Shown: in pieces, positions 9,549 to 20,858 of the stretch | Position numbering within the stretch: the first letter of the stretch is position 1 | Layout: the number at the start of each line of letters is the position of its first letter | Source of the DNA: Purshia tridentata | Taxonomy: Eukaryota; Streptophyta; Magnoliopsida; Rosales; Rosaceae | Reading direction: 5' to 3' | Length of the DNA stretch: 59,352 nucleotides | NCBI GenBank assembly: GCA_003254885.1 | Contig: QANT01001509.1 | Span: 1-59,352 of the forward strand | The notes under the pieces: model-generated | What the model was told of the DNA's origin: nothing | The model's database searches: none | What the model saw: the letters and a program-made list of their open reading frames with translations, nothing else | Position numbers and translations under genes: made by a program

Positions 9549-12500
9549 ATGGAGCTTCGTTCTCGCAAGAGAATCCCTGGCCCTTCTACCGACGGTAAAG
9601 CTTCATCCTCCATTATTTATTTTCTCTTCGTTTATTATTATTAGGATTTGACCTGTTTGGTTACCGAGAAAGTGCGAGAAAATTTGAACATGTTTAATGT
9701 TAGTTCTGGTTTGAGTAGGATATGAGAAATGTTTCTAAGATGATGCTTTTATTTGAATATAATCATGCTTATTGATTTTATGTCTATTTTTAAAGCAGAA
9801 TACGAGGAAGATGAGGAAGAGGGAGTCATAAGCCAGAGCAATGAAAGCTCGGATGAAGGAACTTATGAACCGTCTTCCGATTCTGATAGTGAAGAAGGTA
9901 AGTTAAGTTGTTTCTTTATCCCAAGAATAATCGATATTCCATTCAAGTTTTCTATTTTCCCCACTCTAATAAAATGGGTTTTTAATAAAATGTTGGAGTC
10001 TGTTCTATCGGTAGCTTATATGTGTTAGTTATTGACATAAGTTGAAATATCAATGCAGATGAAGAGTACCAAAATTATGAGGAAGTGAAATTTATCAAGG
10101 AGCCTTTAGCCAAAAAGGGGAAGGAGGAGAAAAAGAAGGAAAGAGGAGAATCAAGTTTGGAAGAGGAAGTAGTGGATTTTGAAGGTGGGGATGAACACCA
10201 ATTGAATCAACAAGAAGTAGTTGAAATTGACTTTCTTGGGTTGAAGGAGAAAAAAAAGAAAAAGAAGTCAAAGAGTGATAAGCCAATTTTGATGTGGCAT
10301 ATCTGGGAAGAGGAGCATAATAAATGGATTGATGAGAATTTAAATGAAGATTTTGATCTGGATAATCAGAATAGTGAGATAAGTGAAGTTGCTGAGGCAC
10401 CATGTGATTTGATTTTACCTCTGCTGAGGTACCAAAAAGAATGGTTGGCCTGGGCTCTGGGACAAGAAGAGTCTCAAACTAGAGGAGGAATTCTTGCAGA
10501 TGAGATGGGGATGGGGAAGACTATACAGGCCATTGCGCTTGTCCTTGCGAAACGAGAAGTCAACTGGACAATTTGTGAACCAGGTTCCTCGACTGGCTTT
10601 CCTGGAATCAAAGGCACTCTTGTAATTTGTCCTATGGTTGCTGTGAGACAGTGGGTAAATGAGATAGAGCGGTTTACTAAAAAAGGATGCACAAAGGTTT
10701 TGGTGTATCACGGAGGCAATAGAGAGAAGTATTCCAAACATTTCCCGGAATATGATTTTGTCATTACTACATATTCCACTGTTGAGGCTGATTACAGGAA
10801 GCACATGATGCCCCCCAAACAAAAGTGCCCTTATTGTGGCAAGTCGTTTCTTGAGAAGACAATGTCAACTCACTTGAAATATTTTTGTGGGCCTCATGCT
10901 GTTAGAACCGAGAAGCAGTCTAAGCAACAGAGGAAAAAGAAGCCAAAGAAGACATCTGAGTCTGCTGAAGACAAAATCAGTGAGAGTGCAGGTACTAAGA
11001 ATGTAGCTTCCAAGAAGAGGTCAAAGCTGCACAAGGAAGAAGATGTGGATTCAGCAGATGTTGGACAGGCCTTGAGCAGAGAGAAATCAGCTCTTCATGC
11101 TGTATGGTGGAATCGCATCATTTTGGATGAGGTTTGTCTAGATAACTTGGATTGGTAGGGTATTGGGGAAGATTTGTGGCTATGTTTATTTTGACATAAA
11201 GAAATAATAACCAGCATCTTTCAGTTAATTTTAGTTGCGAGTGCTTTCATCAATTTTTTTTTCTTCTATATCCTCTTTTTCTCTAATCTAGCTTGATTTC
11301 TGTTCATTCTTTTGCTTAATCTATTTATTATTATAGCCAGACAAACAGTTTTTTCAATCAATTTTTTTTTGTAATTTTTTTTACTTATTTCACCTATGTG
11401 TGTTTGAAATAAATGTCCCTGACTTCTTGTTCAAACATAGGCACATTGTATAAAAGCTAGGAGTTGTAATACTGCAAAAGCTGTTTTTTCTTTAGAGTCT
11501 TCCTACAAATGGGCTCTAAGTGGCACACCCCTTCAGAACCGTGTTGGAGAGCTTTACTCTTTGGTAAGCCCACTATATTTTAGATATATTGTCTATAGTC
11601 AGTTTTTTTTTTGCCATCTAGCTTATATAGTTGCACCATTTATGCAGATCCGTTTCTTGCAATTAGTCCCATACTCGTACTACTTCTGTAAGGACTGTGA
11701 TTGCAGAATTCTTGATCATAGGTATGGTCTAAGGATAAATGTTACTTATAACATGCATACCTTCATTGTTGGATACATTTTCTTTTGTTAGACATAAATG
11801 ACAAGGGAGTTCTGTCAAGATGTCGTGCTGGTTGCTTGTGAATAAATAAAAAAATTCTAGCTCTTCTTCACTTGTTCTCCTTTTTTCTGCATTCCTCATA
11901 CCATCTACTTTTTTATCTGATTTATCTTTTGGCTTAAATGGTTATTCTACTGTAATACATATTTATGACCCTGGTGCTCATTTGCAGTTCCACAACACAA
12001 TGTTCTAATTGCCCTCATAGTTCTGTTAGACATTTTTGTTGGTGGAATAAAGTGAGTTTGCAGTTATTATTCTTCTTTTCACTTTTTCATTTGTTTATAT
12101 GTTTGAATACCTACAGAAGTATTTTATGTACCTACATGTTATTGTAATCTTTGATCTTTGCAAGAATGTGGCAACACCAGTACAGTCATATGGAAATGGC
12201 TTCTTAGGAAAAAGGGCCATGTTTTTGCTCAAACACAAAATTCTAAAAACCATACTGCTGCGACGAACTAAAAAGGGCCGAGCTTCTGATCTTGCACTTC
12301 CTCCTAGAATTGTAAGTTTTGTTGCTATATGGCTGTCTGAAATTTGGAGTCTTACTTTTCATATGTTCCTTTCTCATTCTGCTACCCATAGGTTTCATTG
12401 AGGCGGGATACCATGGATATCAAAGAACAAGATTATTATGAGTCACTATATAATGATAGCCAGGCATTATTTAACACGTATGTCACCTTTTTCTTCCTCT

Positions 12501-14525
12501 GTTTTATACCATTCCTCTGGGCGGTGTTTAGCCTCTTTTGGCGTATAATGTTTATCTTGAGGCTGATGGCCATTTATAGCTGTTGAATTTGCGTACTAAT
12601 TTTTTTTGGATTGTCCTGTAATATGCTCTCTTCTTTACAGATATGTTGATGCGGGAACTGTGATGAATAATTATGCTCACATATTTGATCTTCTCACTCG
12701 CTTGCGGCAGGTGAGTGGTCATTGAAATGTAAAATTATGCTTTCTCAAATATAAGATAATACTGCTTTCATTGAGTGAAGCTTCTGTCGCTTCACTTCTG
12801 TTAGTGCTGCCCTTTTTTTTATTTATTTATTTATAAAGGTTATGGTTCTACTGTTCAGTTAGTTCTGTAGGCTGTTCTTGTCATTTGGCTCATTTTTTTC
12901 TATACACTACAGTCTGTTGATCATCCTTACCTAGTGGTGTACTCTGCAACTGCTGCACTGAGAAATGGAAGCAAGGTTAATAATGATAATAGTGAGCAAG
13001 TATGTGGCATTTGTCATGAACCAGCAGAAGATTTGGTGGTTAGTTGATCTTTTCTTCAACACTAAATGGATGTCTTTGTCATGTTAAATCCCAATAATAG
13101 TCACTATTATGTTGGAAGGGTGTTAGCTAAGTGTGATAATAGCAAAACTTACTTTTGATCCGAGAAAAAGAATAATACAGGCCACTCAGAGTCTGCTGCC
13201 CTTTTTTTGTTGGTTTCGCTCTGTTATTGATTTTTCATTTTAAACTTTTTTCTTTGATGTTCCAGGTTACCGCTTGTGAGCATGTCTTTTGCAAGACTTG
13301 CCTTGATTTTTCTACTTCTTTTGGACAAGTCTCATGCCCTTCATGCTCAAAGTTACTCACTGTCGATTTTACTACAAGTCTAGGTGCTGGTAATCAAACT
13401 ACTAAAACTACCATTAAGGGGTTTCGATCCTCGAGCATTTTGAACAGAATTAAGCTTGACAATTTTCAGACCAGTACAAAAATTGAGGCTTTGGTATGTC
13501 ATTTGATTCATGATATATCACCATTTAATTATTCTTCAATACTTGCTATACTGTTCTTAGTGTGCACATTATGTTTCTCAATCTCTCCATATTTTTCTTT
13601 ACTGCTGTGTGAATGGCTCTAGAGGGAAGAAATTAGATTCATGATTGAAAGGGACGGCTCTGCAAAAGGAATTGTTTTCAGCCAGTTCACAGCATTCTTG
13701 GATCTCATTAACTACTCCTTGCAAAAGGTAAAACTAAAGTGTGTACTTCAGTTTTCTGTTCGTGCAGTAATAAAGTTCATGATGCTAATTTAAAGAAATT
13801 TGTGCAGTCTGGTATCAATTGTGTTCAGTTAAACGGAAGCATGATCATGTCTGCAAGGGATGCTGCTATAAAGAGATTTACTGAGGATCCAGACTGCAGG
13901 ATTTTCCTTATGAGCTTGAAAGCCGGAGGTGTTGCTCTTAATCTTACAGCTGCATCACATGTGAGTAATGCCTTTTTAAAGTTAGTTGCAAAGTTCTATT
14001 TCATGCATAAATGATGGCTTCATGTGTTGGACTTTTCTAGGTTTTCTTGATGGACCCGTGGTGGAACCCAGCTGTGGAGCGGCAAGCACAAGATAGAATC
14101 CACCGAATAGGGCAGTACAAACCTATCAGGTCAACATTTCGAACCCTATTGTATATTTTGTAAATCCTATAATATTCATTCGACCCGGTTTTTCTTCCCT
14201 CTGTCAGGGGGGGTCTAATATTGTCTCTACGATGCAGAACTGTGAGATTTGTCATCGAGGACACAATTGAGGAGAGGATTTTGAAGCTACAGGAGAAGAA
14301 AGAGCTAGCGTTTGAGGCGTAAGTTTGATTTATCTGCTGGTTTTTTTGTCTGAACTGATCCAACACAATCTTGGGTGGACTGGAATCCACTTGGTACTAA
14401 TTTGTTTTTGATTTTTTACAACGTCTAATACTCTATGTGCATTCTTCTACAGCACCATTGGTGGTTCTAAAGAGGCTTTGACAAGGTTGACCGAGGCTGA
14501 CTTGAGATTCCTATTTGTCACCTAA
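9549..14525 (+). CDS. RAD16-like SNF2 ATPase with RING finger
   Basis: Sixteen coding exons: 9549-9594, 9799-9897, 10059-11131, 11441-11563, 11648-11721, 11988-12051, 12165-12311, 12392-12477, 12641-12710, 12913-13038, 13266-13493, 13623-13727, 13808-13960, 14041-14129, 14238-14318 and 14453-14525. They give 878 residues. An acidic, Lys-rich N-terminus precedes the ATPase core: Walker A DEMGMGKT (about 197-204), the DEAH box split over exons 3/4 (about 405-408), a C3HC4 RING (about 624-667, CGICHEP...CPSC) and the C-terminal helicase lobe with [11 protein letters not shown]. Yeast Rad16 is the nearest known type; it acts with Rad7 in global-genome nucleotide excision repair, and the RING suggests E3 ubiquitin ligase activity. 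A Cys2-His2-like motif (CPYCGKSF...HLKYFC) followed by a basic linker is inserted between Walker A and DEAH. The start is the only ATG giving the conserved MELRSRKR opening. The 3' end converges on the E2 gene. Confidence 0.92.
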
Positions 14526-15084
14526 GCAGATTATCCCCAAGATGAAGCAACTAATTTCCAGTCAACTGTATCAACTTCTGCTTGTATATCGTTGGGGTAT
14601 TATTATCTACATTACATTTTTGAGATGTAAATCATTGCAGCTGCGAAGATTCTAGAATGGAAGATTTTGAAAGGCCTCAATTTTTGAGTTTTTAGGTATT
14701 TAATAAAATCTTTAGCATAAGGAAATAGAATATTAGTAAAAGCATAAGGAAATGGAACATATTTGCGCGGAATCAAAATATTTAGATTATATATATATAT
14801 TTTAAAGAAAAATATTAAAACTAAAGTTTCGTTGACAGGTTCTTGCGGCAATACTAGGCTTTTTATTAAAATTCCCAGTCAAGCAAATAAAATTAACTGG
14901 GGATAAAGGGAAATAAACTTTTGGGTTATTGATCCTCCTATCCTTTTAGAGTATTCCAACTCTCCAACCAAAAAACCATTGACACACATACTTGCCAACC
15001 ATAGCGGCTTCAGAATTCACTGACATGGCAGATTATATTGCACTCTATGTATAGTTCCAAAATCAGAATTCATCAATAATTCCT
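14526..15084. other. Convergent 3' spacer
   Basis: This 559-bp stretch lies between the stop codons of the RAD16-like gene (+) and the E2 gene (-). It should hold both 3' untranslated regions. It is AT-rich with a short TA run near 14790. No gene or element seen. Confidence 0.6.
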
Positions 15085-18000
15085 TCAAACATCGAGGAGA
15101 AGTCTGCGAGGGTCTTCTACGACGTCTTTTATACGGCGCAAGAAAAATACAGCCTCTCTTCCATCGATGAGACGATGATCGTATGTCAATGCGATGTACA
15201 TCATTGGCCTTGGTACAACATTGCCCTTAACGACCATGGGACGGTTCACTATTGAATGCATGCCCAAAATTGCTGACTGCCAAAGAGAAAAACAATAAAT
15301 AAATAATGTTGGCTGTGAAACTCTGCTACAGAGTTCCACCAGAAAAAACGTAGACTATAGAGCCATACCTGTGGTGGGTTGATGATTGGTGTACTCAAAA
15401 GGCTTCCATATACACCACCATTTGATATTGTGAATGTGCCTCCAGCCATTTCATCAATTGATATAGAACCATCAGCTGCCTTCTTAGCCAGAGTGTTGAT
15501 CTCCTTCTCTATTTCAGCAAAGTTCATACTACCAGCATTTCGGACAACTGGAACAACAAGACCCTAGAAAAAAGGAATTTGGCTGTGTTTAGTTTTCACG
15601 TGACAATTGAATAAGAGGAAGTTAAGATAGAAACACAGCTAATCACCTTTTATAATTTTTAATATCAGACCATGTCCTCTATTTTTCAACTATTACTCTG
15701 ATGGAAAGAATACTGACATACCTTTGGCGTCCCAACAGCAATGCTGATATCAATGTAATCTCTGTATATGATATCATCCCCATCAATGACAGCATTAACA
15801 ATTGGCAGCTGCTCAAGTGCACTAACAGCGGCCTGAAAATTAAGATAAAACTTAATTGGCACACATGCACAAAAGGTGTAGTAATCAAAAGTTTCCAATC
15901 ATTTATCAGTACTTTGTACTTCATATCTTTCTTTGGCGATAAATGACAGTACTTAAACACATACTCTGACAAAGCCTGACATAAATCCCAATTTCACTCC
16001 ATGCTTTTCAACAAAGGCGTCCTTATAGTCTGAACGTAGCTGCATCAAGTTAGTCCTGCATTATACACCACATCAATTGGTCAACAAAGAGAGCCACAAC
16101 ATAATATTCTCAAATCCCACTGTATAATCTATAACATTAAAGAATCTGCCCACTAGAAAAATGCTTTAAAAGCCAGAATTATGACATTTACAAATTTAAT
16201 TTCTTTCCTCCTATAGGGAAAACTTCAGTGAAAAAACTTGAGCATAATGTCAACTACAGAATGGTTAAGCCTGAAAGTTGGTTAGATTGCAGATTTGTAA
16301 GACAAGATCAAGTTGTTTTGAAAGGAGACATGGTGAAATCTCATTCAAGCGGAATATAAAAGATTATTGGAACTTACATATCAACCTCGTTAAACGTGGT
16401 TAGCAAAGCAAATGTGTTCTGAGAATCTTTCAAGCGTGTTGCTACCCGCTTCCTGAGCCTTGTCATAGGAACCTATAGATGCGAAAACCAGATTATACTT
16501 ATTATATTCCATCAGTATCTAATAAACCCAAAAAATAATATATTCTTACATGGACAAGAAATCCTAAAACTTACTCGTCTTTCCCTGTCCTTAGGAGGAA
16601 GCTGGGGTTCTGAAGCCATGGGTTTAGGTGGTGGTTTTGGAGAAGGTGCTCTACTTTTGAGTTGTGCTGTTGAATCCTTGACAGGGGAAGGTTCTGCTTT
16701 GGGTGCTTGCTTTTTTTCACTTTCATTCTCTTTGGCTGGTTCTGGCTGAGCAGCAGCCTTTTCTGATGGAGCAGCTTGTTCTATACCTTCACCTGATTTT
16801 GAGATGACTGCAATCTTGAAACCTGGCTCTACAGTCTCACCTTCCTTAGCCACAAACTACTACCAATTACATGTTCAAGGTAAAGATAAGAGATCAGTAT
16901 AGTTAAAGCAGAAAAGTGATTGTAAGTAGTGATTAAAGTGATTATTTTCAAGGCATTTATATGGAAATGTTTTTGAAATATTACCTTTTGAATAACACCA
17001 GCTTCAGGACTAACCACATCAATTGTCACCTAGTGGCAAACCAAAAATGTATATAAATCAATATATAGACTAAGTGACCTTCACGGTACTTCAGAATTAT
17101 GAAATTTACAAACAGAAAAATTATCACAAAAATTACCTTATCAGTTTCAATTTGGGCGATAGGCTCATCAACAGCAACTCTGTCACCAGGTTCTGTGCAT
17201 GTATCATAAGCATGAGTCTCAAAGAATTCAATTTATGTATACAGTATAATACACACACATAAAGACACTCACCCAAAGGTTCTCCACATAAAGTGCCATC
17301 GGCATGAATCGCGAAAGAATTCAATTTATGTGCATTAAATACACACACACACACAGAGAAAGAAAGAGAAGACTGATTGCATGAAAGCATCACAAGGCAG
17401 TTTTACTAACATAGTAACATACTCTTTAGGAATGTTGCCAATTATGTGAATTAAATCCACACATACACAGAAAAAAAGAGAAGACTGGTGGAATGAAAGC
17501 ATCACAAGGCAGTTCTAGTAACATACTCTTTAGGAATGTTGCCAAAGTGCCATCAGTAATAGATTCACCCATGAAAGGAACAACAGCTTCGACCAAGTCT
17601 CCTGCATAGTTCAACAGTTAAAATTTAAAATGTATGCCTCATATACACACTACACAGCCCAATATATCAGGACCAAAAGATGAAACTTGAAGAACTTGTA
17701 TTCACTAAATACCACTGTCTGAAGAAAATGATCTATTTCTCAATCGGATAAAAGATTCTGTTTGAAATGGTGAAGTAGCTTCCCTGAAAGAAGAGAAAAC
17801 ATAAGACATCATAAGATAGGAACGAAGTCCAGAATTATAAGTATATGCGTAATTTTTCATGATCACAAGACTCATCCTATATTAAGGATGTCAGGTGTGG
17901 CACACGTCAAAGTTCAAGGACCCATCAACTGAGGTGGTGCCCATAAAAACCATTTTCATAACAAGCTCATAAGAGCTCATAGTATTGATGTCTATGATTG

Positions 18001-18777
18001 AATATTCCTGCTCATTTAGAAATAGATCTTCAGGAAAGAGGGGAGTCAAGTATCATTAAAATAAAAAGACGAGAGCTCAGTAACCTGCTTGGCTTTGAAA
18101 CATGACCACCTGCAGAGTAGGAATTAGAACAAATTAAAAACCCCATCCAAAAAAATGAAAAAAAACACATAGGTAAAAGGTGCCCCTAACAAGCAGGAGT
18201 TTTAGTTAAACCTTAAAATTACCTGAAAGAATGTGGTAGCTTGACCTCTGAACACACTCAAATCCTTTCCCAATGAATAAAGCCTGCAGTAGATTCAAAG
18301 CTATTAGATGACTCTCCAGCAGTACAGATGAAGACTAATATACAATAAATTTCTACAATATCAAAGAAAATAAGGTTACATGAAATTTCCTCGGCACATC
18401 CAAATACCTCATTAAAGAACTTTATTTTCAATAACAAAAAGCACAAGAGCAACAGAAGCCCAATTTTTTTAGTACCTCTTTTGGAACAGTCCGGTAACAG
18501 CTTGGAGTGGGTGCTACAGGCCTAACTTTCCATGCTTGTCCCAGCAACTGAGACTGTCATTGAAATATGCATAAACAACTTAAGAATTACAAAACAATCT
18601 TTAATAATTACTCGACATAAAACAAAGAAAAAAGAAGTAATTAATTTCAACATCGTGAAACGAAAACTACATGAAGCATGCACATTGTTCTCAAAATATC
18701 ACAATGGACAAAGCAAATTTAGCGAAAGTCTGATTAAATACCGAAGCTGCTTTACGGCGAATCGTCCCCCAAATCAT
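15085..18777 (-). CDS. DLST: Dihydrolipoyllysine succinyltransferase (E2 of 2-oxoglutarate dehydrogenase), mitochondrial
   Basis: Fourteen coding exons in gene order: 18742-18777, 18476-18553, 18223-18283, 18085-18109, 17713-17783, 17527-17601, 17137-17192, 16985-17029, 16575-16856, 16378-16472, 15965-16055, 15722-15832, 15369-15563 and 15085-15276. They give 470 residues. E2 transfers the succinyl group from lipoyl-lysine to CoA in the TCA cycle. Seen: an Arg/Ser-rich mitochondrial leader (about 1-85), a lipoyl domain with [12 protein letters not shown] and the lipoyl-lysine in ETDKVTID (about K134), a Pro/Ala/Lys linker (about 165-243) with no E1/E3-binding domain, and a catalytic domain with the active-site motif DHRLIDGR (about H441). 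The missing binding domain is typical of eukaryotic succinyltransferases and separates it from pyruvate E2. A further 5' untranslated exon near 19205-19340 is suggested by donor and acceptor signals. Intron 6 is unusually repeat-rich. Confidence 0.93.
17184..17545 (-). repeat. Two separate tandem duplications at the ends of E2 intron 6
   Basis: Donor side: 17461-17545 (last 19 exon bases, the GT and about 66 intron bases) is repeated with changes at 17351-17441, recreating an exon end and a GT at 17421-17422. Acceptor side: the region at 17184-17260, which includes the start of exon 7, is repeated at 17271-17350, with AGAATTCAATTTATGT shared at 17222-17237 and 17311-17326. A CA repeat accompanies the second pair. 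The authentic sites (17525-17526 and 17193-17194) keep the reading frame and the lipoyl domain intact. Confidence 0.7.
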
Positions 18778-19204
18778 TTCTCTTCAATTCTTCGGAACCA
18801 GACCTGAGATATTCGAATTTTTCACTTAAAAGAATAAAAAATATGATCGCAAATTATGTTCCAAATCAGTACTGGTACTAACTCAAAATCGCAACCGTAT
18901 TTGAAAAAAAAAAAAAAATCTCGGTTCGGTTTGAGCTGTGAGCCTCATATAATAGTACAGAAGTAGGATTTGAAAATTTGTTTTATCGATGTGGTCCAAA
19001 TTTTGAGGAAGCAGATAGAAAAGGTTGAAATAGAAGACCGGGATTGTGATTGATGATTCAATTACGCCATATGAATATCTTCAACGTCAAGACCTATATC
19101 CAAACTTACTAGAAGAATAGAATCGAGAAAACAAGAATGCATAGTCTAAAATCATACATATTTTCTGTTCTATATACCAAATTTAAGCGAAGAGTAAGGG
19201 TTAC

Positions 19205-19261
19205 CTGGTAGCAGAAAGCAGAATAGGGATCCAGATGCTGCGAACACAGAAACGAATGAAG

Positions 19262-19292
<31 letters not shown>

Positions 19293-19340
19293 GCAAATTC
19301 CAAACGGAGGCGGATGGTATGAGCTTCTAGCGACTTTCAC
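19205..19340 (-). other. Probable 5' untranslated exon of E2 gene with GAA repeat
   Basis: A donor site (CAG|GTAAC on the minus strand, at about 19204) and an acceptor just before the coding exon (at about 18804) suggest an intron in the leader. The exon holds an uninterrupted GAA/TTC microsatellite at about 19258-19290, which is a likely length polymorphism. Evidence is splice consensus only. Confidence 0.45.
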
Positions 19341-20858
19341 GCCGACCATCTAACGTGCGTTTCCATCCCACTATTTTCTATTTTCTTTTTTTTCTTTTTC
19401 TTTGTTTTTTATTTTTTTAAGACTTATTCATGGATTTAACTTTACTACTTTTTTTTTTTTTCCTCTTAGAAGTTAAAGCTTTTAATTTACTCCTATACTT
19501 TAAAAATAACTTTCAATATCAAAATTTGATTAACTTCATCTTTTAGTTTAATTTTTATTTCAACATTAATTTGACTTTTGATCTATCAAATATTTACTAA
19601 ATTTAACAATTTTATACTCGTTTTGAAATTATACACATCATCTTTACGACTATATAAAAATCACTCAAAATAAAATTTAAAATTCCATATAATATATGGA
19701 ATTGAAGTACTGATGAGGTAAAAAGTTTGAAAAACAAAATATAAGAATTTAACTTTTAGACAATAAAGTGAAAGAAAAAAATTAAATTTCAAGAAATAAT
19801 CTATGAATAAGGTTTTTTTTTTTATGACAATTAAAGGTTTCTATTTGCTATTATGCCCTTCTTAAATCTTTAAAGAGTATCCCCTTTTATGTTATTATTG
19901 TTTAATAAAACCCTTGGATTAAAGATATTTTAAGAAACTATTATGAGTCATGACTGAGATTTTTGTTTTATTTGCTATGTCGACTGAGATATTTTAACTT
20001 TTTTAGAAAATAATATGTGTACCTTTAATCCAATTATCCACAAAATAAAAATTTGACTTTTCAGTTGATGAATGAATGGTGACGGGTCTAATATGTATTC
20101 TGACTTTTTTATAATAAAGTCTACTAAATTTAGGATAGCCATAATAACATTCTAACTTTTAACTTTATGTCTGTTCAACCAAAAAAAAAAAAACTTTTAA
20201 CTTTATGTTATTCATGTAAACAAATTATGTGTAATTCATCGTTTACATGCAGAAAAATTGTAAATAGCTAAAACTAATTTATAAAATATTAGGGTTTGAT
20301 ATTATGTGTTTTTACTGGGTTGATTGAAACTTATTTCAATATTTTATAAGCCGAATTTAAACTGTTGAATAAATTTTAACACGAACGTAATTCTAATTGA
20401 TTTAAACTTTTGTGTGTTTTATCTTATGTTGATATATCATATATTCATGTTTCACGTGTATTACCAAATAAATAAAAAATATTTAAATAATAATATAATT
20501 ATTCAAAATTGTTGGTTTATTTGATTATATTTATATTTAATTAAGTTTTACATAAATGATTGTTAAATAGCGAGCTAAAAAATGACCAATTATGATCATA
20601 AAACTATATAACGTACTTAGGATAATAAAGAAAAAAAATCGGGAGTAAAATATAGAAATGAAAAGATAGAGAGCATTTCCGAAAAAAGAAAAAGAAAAGA
20701 GAATTACAATAGTACAGTCTTACACACGCTTGAAGCACACACCCAGTACCAACTTCCAACTACGAGTCTACCAGAGCGTTTCAAATTCAGTAATCCACCA
20801 TTCTCACTCTCAGTCTTTCTTCTTAGTCGTCGTCTCAGATCTAGGGTTTGGTGTAAAG
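19341..20858. other. Divergent spacer between E2 and BAP31-like genes
   Basis: Very AT-rich sequence shared as upstream DNA by the E2 gene (-) and the BAP31-like gene (+). I see no gene. It contains the micro-retroinsertion at 20154-20208 and several poly(A)/poly(T) runs. The last 150 bases or so are probably the leader of the BAP31-like gene. Confidence 0.55.
20154..20208 (+). mobile_element. Micro-retroinsertion with 17-bp target duplication
   Basis: A perfect 17-bp repeat, AACTTTTAACTTTATGT, at 20154-20170 and 20192-20208 flanks 21 bases: CTGTTCAACC followed by eleven A. The stub resembles the 3' end of the 169-bp insert at 8177-8371 (CAGTTAACC plus A), which supports a common source. Here the poly(A) is on the plus strand. 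Confidence 0.75.
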
